From Methylococcaceae bacterium NSP1-2 (lineage in GTDB: Bacteria > Pseudomonadota > Gammaproteobacteria > Methylococcales > Methylomonadaceae), in NCBI GenBank assembly GCA_002256685.1, contig NQJH01000222.1, forward strand, positions 1 through 8,752: a DNA stretch of 8,752 nucleotides. The letters run 5' to 3'. Position numbers and translations under genes: made by a program. The notes beneath the pieces are model-generated. The model made no database searches. It had not been told where the DNA came from and worked only from the letters and a program-made list of their open reading frames with translations. Positions 6,388 to 8,752 of this stretch are shown here, piece by piece (within the stretch, counting starts at the first letter, position 1; every line of letters starts with the position of its first letter).

Positions 6388-7274
6388 GAGTCAGACGCGC
6401 CTCCGCCGCTAAAACCACCACCGCCGCCGCCCCAGTCGCTACTGCTACTGCTGCCACCGCTCCAATCACTACTACTGCTACTGCTGCCACCACCGCTCCA
6501 CGAGCTACCTCCACTACTACCACCGCCAGAACCATAGAATGCTTTAAGGATAAGAAACATGGCTACACCAATGATGACCGCTGTCCAGATATTCAAAGCA
6601 AAGACCGAGGCAACTCCCGCGCTAATCGCGCCTATACTGATACCCCCTAATACTCCACCGATGCCATTGCCACTGCCAAACAGCGCGGAAAATATCAAGT
6701 CGATGATGATGCAACTGAAAAATAAAATCATCAGGAAGGCATCAAAACCATCCGACGACGTGTCGCCAGCTGGTGCGGGTAAGGTTTCGCCTTCAATTAA
6801 ACCTATTAATTGAGTAACACCCGCATCAACACCACCTGCATAATCGCCGTTTTTAAAATACGGTCTGATGGTTTCAGCCAGTACACGTTTAGCAATTGCG
6901 TCAGGAATCACACCTTCTAAACCACGCCCAACTTCCAAACGTGATTTTCGATCGTCTTTTGCGATAATCAAAATCACACCATCATCAATATTTTTGCGTC
7001 CAATTTTCCACGCGTCAGCAACACGAATACCAAAGGCGGCAATGTCTTCGGGTTGGGTGGTTGGTAATAGTAGCACGGCTATCTGGCTGCCTTTTTTCGC
7101 TTCAAAAGCGGCTAATTTTGTTTCCAGTGCAGCGATTTGTTCGGCGTTGAGCGTAGCAGTAAGATCAGTGACGTGCTGAGATAAGTTGGGGATCGCTACC
7201 TCTGCCCACAGCGTGCTAACAAACAACAGCAAGCATAAGCCGACTGTGTAACGCAGTTTAATCAACATATTCAT
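6381..7274 (-). CDS. TPM-domain membrane protein (YgcG-like) with Gly/Ser-rich tail
   Basis: The 297 aa product has a signal peptide (about 1-24, ending STLWA) and then a periplasmic TPM domain (about 27-160) with the typical FGIRVADAWKIGRK and DDGVILIIAKDDRKSRLEVG, followed by GLEGVIPD. Hydrophobic stretches at about 179-198 and 228-247, with a Gly/Ala-rich segment (about 203-225) between, anchor it in the inner membrane. The last 50 residues are a Gly/Ser/Trp tail ending GGGFSGGGASDSW, an ending typical of this family. The start is 2 bp after the lemA stop. Met3 (7268) is an alternative because the only AGG lies at better spacing for it. LemA and TPM membrane proteins are commonly adjacent in bacteria, suggesting a joint envelope function that remains unclear. 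The low-complexity tail is the part most exposed to repeat slippage. Confidence 0.9.
   Translation of the reverse strand: MNMLIKLRYTVGLCLLLFVSTLWAEVAIPNLSQHVTDLTATLNAEQIAALETKLAAFEAKKGSQIAVLLLPTTQPEDIAAFGIRVADAWKIGRKNIDDGVILIIAKDDRKSRLEVGRGLEGVIPDAIAKRVLAETIRPYFKNGDYAGGVDAGVTQLIGLIEGETLPAPAGDTSSDGFDAFLMILFFSCIIIDLIFSALFGSGNGIGGVLGGISIGAISAGVASVFALNIWTAVIIGVAMFLILKAFYGSGGGSSGGSSWSGGGSSSSSSDWSGGSSSSSDWGGGGGGFSGGGASDSW
6399..6533 (-). repeat. Low-complexity Gly/Ser-coding triplet repeat within the TPM gene
   Basis: This stretch encodes residues about 248-292 of the membrane TPM protein. It is built from glycine codons and AGT/AGC serine codons, with two imperfect copies of a unit reading roughly GGSSSSSDW (SSSSSSDWSGG, then SSSSSDWGGG). 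On the plus strand it appears as repeated CTGCTACTGCTGCCACC blocks around 6435-6495. All of it stays in frame. The copy number could change by slippage without breaking the gene. Confidence 0.7.
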
Positions 7275-7276
7275 GC

Positions 7277-7879
7277 CTATTGATTAGGTACTGGCGCGGT
7301 ATTAAAATCAACTTTCGGGGCTTCTGAGATGGCTTTTTCGTTTTCTACTGTGAAACTGGGTTTCGTCTTATAGCCAAACATCATGGCGGTTAAATTGGAC
7401 GGAAATGAACGCACGGTAATATTGTATTCTTTGACTGAGTTGATGTAGCGGTTACGCGCCACAGTAATGCGATTTTCTGTGCCTTCTAATTGGGCTTGTA
7501 AATCACGAAATAGTCCGTCGGCTTTTAATTGCGGATAATTTTCTGCTACGGCTAGTAAGCGGGAAATAGCACTGGTCATTTGCCCTTGTGCGGCGATGAA
7601 ATTTTTAAAAGCTTGTTCATCATTGACCAATTCGGGAGTGGCTTGAATAGAGCCGACTTTAGCGCGGGCTTCGGTGACTTGAACCAGCACGTCTTTTTCA
7701 TGAGCGGCGTAGCCTTTGACGACGTTAACTAAATTAGGCACTAAATCCGCGCGGCGTTGATATTGATTTAATACTTCTGCCCATGCAGCGTTAATGGTTT
7801 CATCACTGGATTGTAAAGTGTTGTAACCACAACCTGATAACATCATGATTATGAATATAGCAATTAGCTGTTTAAACAT
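7277..7879 (-). CDS. lemA: LemA family lipoprotein
   Basis: LemA-family proteins are helical membrane-anchored proteins of unclear biochemical role, often encoded beside TPM-domain proteins. I choose the ATG at 7879 (200 aa), supported by AAAGGG ending 7 bases upstream and by the signal peptide MFKQLIAIFIIMMLSGC with lipobox LSGC (Cys17). An in-frame ATG at 7948 lies inside an intergenic palindromic repeat and is unlikely. After the anchor come the family blocks NAAWAEVLNQYQRRADLVPNL (from about residue 30), VKGYAAHEKDVL, VTEARAKVG, LLAVAENYPQLKA and LEGTENRITVARNRYINSVK, followed by YN and the FPSNLTAMMFGYK motif. The protein is predicted to be all-helical outside the anchor. The lipobox replaces the plain N-terminal helix of many LemA proteins. 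It is the first gene of the lemA-TPM-TPM operon. Confidence 0.93.
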   Translation of the reverse strand: MFKQLIAIFIIMMLSGCGYNTLQSSDETINAAWAEVLNQYQRRADLVPNLVNVVKGYAAHEKDVLVQVTEARAKVGSIQATPELVNDEQAFKNFIAAQGQMTSAISRLLAVAENYPQLKADGLFRDLQAQLEGTENRITVARNRYINSVKEYNITVRSFPSNLTAMMFGYKTKPSFTVENEKAISEAPKVDFNTAPVPNQ

Positions 7880-7886
7880 GGTAAAG

Positions 7887-7892
7887 CCCTTT
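7887..7892 (-). promoter_or_regulatory. Ribosome binding site of lemA
   Basis: Read on the minus strand this is AAAGGG, 7 bases before the ATG at 7879. It decides in favour of this start over the in-frame ATG at 7948. Confidence 0.6.
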
Positions 7893-7925
7893 GGTTGAGT
7901 TGATAACTTATTGAATGTAGCACGA

Positions 7926-7997
7926 TAGGATGGGTAGAGCGACATCACATAGCTGATTGATTAGGATGGGTTTCGGCTATCGCCTCTACCCATCCTA
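7926..7997. repeat. Compound palindromic intergenic repeat between accA and lemA
   Basis: The 10-mer TAGGATGGGT occurs at 7926-7935 and again at 7962-7971, and its exact reverse complement ACCCATCCTA lies at 7988-7997. The second and third copies form a hairpin with a perfect 10 bp outer stem, a 3-base internal mismatch and a 3 bp inner stem closed by a TATC loop. The first copy extends as TAGGATGGGTAGAGCGA (7926-7942) and matches the reverse complement of 7980-7997 with a single extra base, so an alternative longer stem is possible. No T run follows on the minus strand. The element fills much of the 167 bp gap (7880-8046) between accA and lemA; the rest holds only the lemA ribosome binding site and no convincing promoter. 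TAGGATGGGT palindromes of this kind are, to my recollection, dispersed in many gammaproteobacterial genomes. Confidence 0.7.
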
Positions 7998-8046
7998 CAA
8001 AGTATCTAATCTAACTTGGACAGTTACAACAAATAACAGCTAAACC

Positions 8047-8752
8047 TTACTTCCCATCCTCATGAAACACCCCAAAATCCATAATGCGTTGATAGCGTTT
8101 TTCGAGTAGTTCATCCATTGATTGTTCTTTGAGTTCGGCTAAATGGCGCAGTAGCACTTCTTTTAGATTTAGCGCAATCATTTTGAAATCACGATGACCG
8201 CCGCCTAGTGGCTCTCTGACCACTTCGTCTAAGAAACCTTGTTCACGAATACGGTCGGAGGTAATACCCATTGCTTCGGCGGCTAACTGGGCTTTATCGG
8301 GGCTTTTCCAGAGTATAGCCGCGCAACCTTCGGGAGAAATCACCGAGTAGGTACTATATTCCAACATAATTAAACGATCACCAACGCCGATAGCTAACGC
8401 GCCACCTGAGCCGCCTTCACCAATAACGGTGCAGATTATCGGAGTTTTGAGTTGTGCCATTTCAAATAAGTTTCTGGCAATGGCTTCACTTTGCCCACGT
8501 TCTTCTGCGCCGATACCCGGATATGCGCCTGGGGTGTCGATTAAGCAAATCAACGGCAGTCCAAAACGTTCTGCCATTTTCATGACGCGTAAGGCTTTAC
8601 GATAGCCTTCAGGACGCGGCATACCAAAATTACGGTAAATTTTTTCTTTGGTATCACGCCCTTTTTGATGACCAATAATCATCACAGGTTGTCCATCGAG
8701 ACGTGCTAAGCCACACACGATGGCAGGGTCATCGGCATACGCGCGGTCGCCG
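8047..8752 (-). CDS. accA: Acetyl-CoA carboxylase carboxyltransferase alpha subunit, N-terminus missing
   Basis: AccA with AccD transfers the carboxyl group from carboxybiotin to acetyl-CoA, forming malonyl-CoA, the committed step of fatty acid synthesis. The frame is open to the right edge: 234 residues are visible, beginning GDRAYADDPAIV and continuing CGLARLDGQPVMIIGHQKG. Crotonase-fold signatures are MPRPEGYRKALR, FIDTPGAYPG-like LIDTPGAYPGIGAEERGQ, CTVIGEGGSGGALAIGVGD and YSVISPEGCAAILWKS. The C-terminus EKRYQRIMDFGVFHEDGK precedes a TAA at 8049. By comparison with the E. coli protein (319 aa) roughly 80-90 N-terminal residues lie outside the window. A GTG at 8718 is internal and not a start. 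The lemA operon follows on the same strand after 167 bp with no clear terminator between. Confidence 0.97.
   Translation of the reverse strand, partial: GDRAYADDPAIVCGLARLDGQPVMIIGHQKGRDTKEKIYRNFGMPRPEGYRKALRVMKMAERFGLPLICLIDTPGAYPGIGAEERGQSEAIARNLFEMAQLKTPIICTVIGEGGSGGALAIGVGDRLIMLEYSTYSVISPEGCAAILWKSPDKAQLAAEAMGITSDRIREQGFLDEVVREPLGGGHRDFKMIALNLKEVLLRHLAELKEQSMDELLEKRYQRIMDFGVFHEDGK

Noticed and set aside
6331..6813. Plus-strand proline/leucine-rich open frames
   Set aside because: They are antisense to the Gly/Ser tail and membrane segments of the TPM gene; low-complexity codons leave the opposite frames open.
7880..7948. Upstream in-frame ATG of lemA adding 23 residues
   Set aside because: The extension is a translation of the palindromic repeat and would bury the lipoprotein signal peptide.
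1..8752. CRISPR arrays, tRNA or rRNA genes, insertion sequences, phage genes
   Set aside because: I saw no spaced direct repeats, cloverleaf sequences, transposase or integrase motifs, or phage proteins anywhere in the window.

Overview
The window looks like a stretch of gammaproteobacterial chromosome made up mainly of housekeeping genes. Evidence is the prmB-aroC pair in its usual order, a SSB with the DDDIPF tail, an AccA whose visible part matches the enterobacterial protein closely, and an MsrA of the long-N-terminus E. coli type. Base composition is AT-leaning. The intergenic palindromes resemble dispersed repeats I associate with sulfur-oxidising Thiotrichales and similar genomes; that lineage guess is an inference only.

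Layout from left to right. Positions 1-1083 hold aroC (minus strand, running off the left edge), preceded in transcription by prmB (1086-2012). Upstream of these on the same strand are a proline-rich TPR lipoprotein (2079-2930), ssb (2988-3488, with its own promoter and a good ribosome binding site), a frameshifted lipoprotein gene (3577-4325) and hslO/Hsp33 (4338-5207). msrA (5257-5838) is the only plus-strand gene. It diverges from hslO across 49 bp and ends in a stem-loop with a T run. Converging on it from the right is a compact minus-strand operon, lemA (7277-7879), a membrane TPM-domain gene (6381-7274) and a soluble TPM-domain gene (5884-6387), with gaps or overlaps of only a few bases. 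The right edge carries most of accA (8047-8752, N-terminus outside the window).

Functionally the genes cover aromatic amino acid biosynthesis (aroC), ribosomal protein L3 methylation (prmB), DNA replication and repair (ssb), fatty acid synthesis (accA), protein protection under oxidative stress (hslO and msrA) and a poorly understood envelope module (lemA plus two TPM proteins).

I see no mobile element, CRISPR array, tRNA, rRNA or obviously new defence system. The most notable signals are two damaged or altered genes: msrA lacks an internal block of about 18 residues that includes an active-site tyrosine, and a lipoprotein gene is broken by a one-base change in an A5 run. There are also three intergenic palindromes that look like members of dispersed repeat families.
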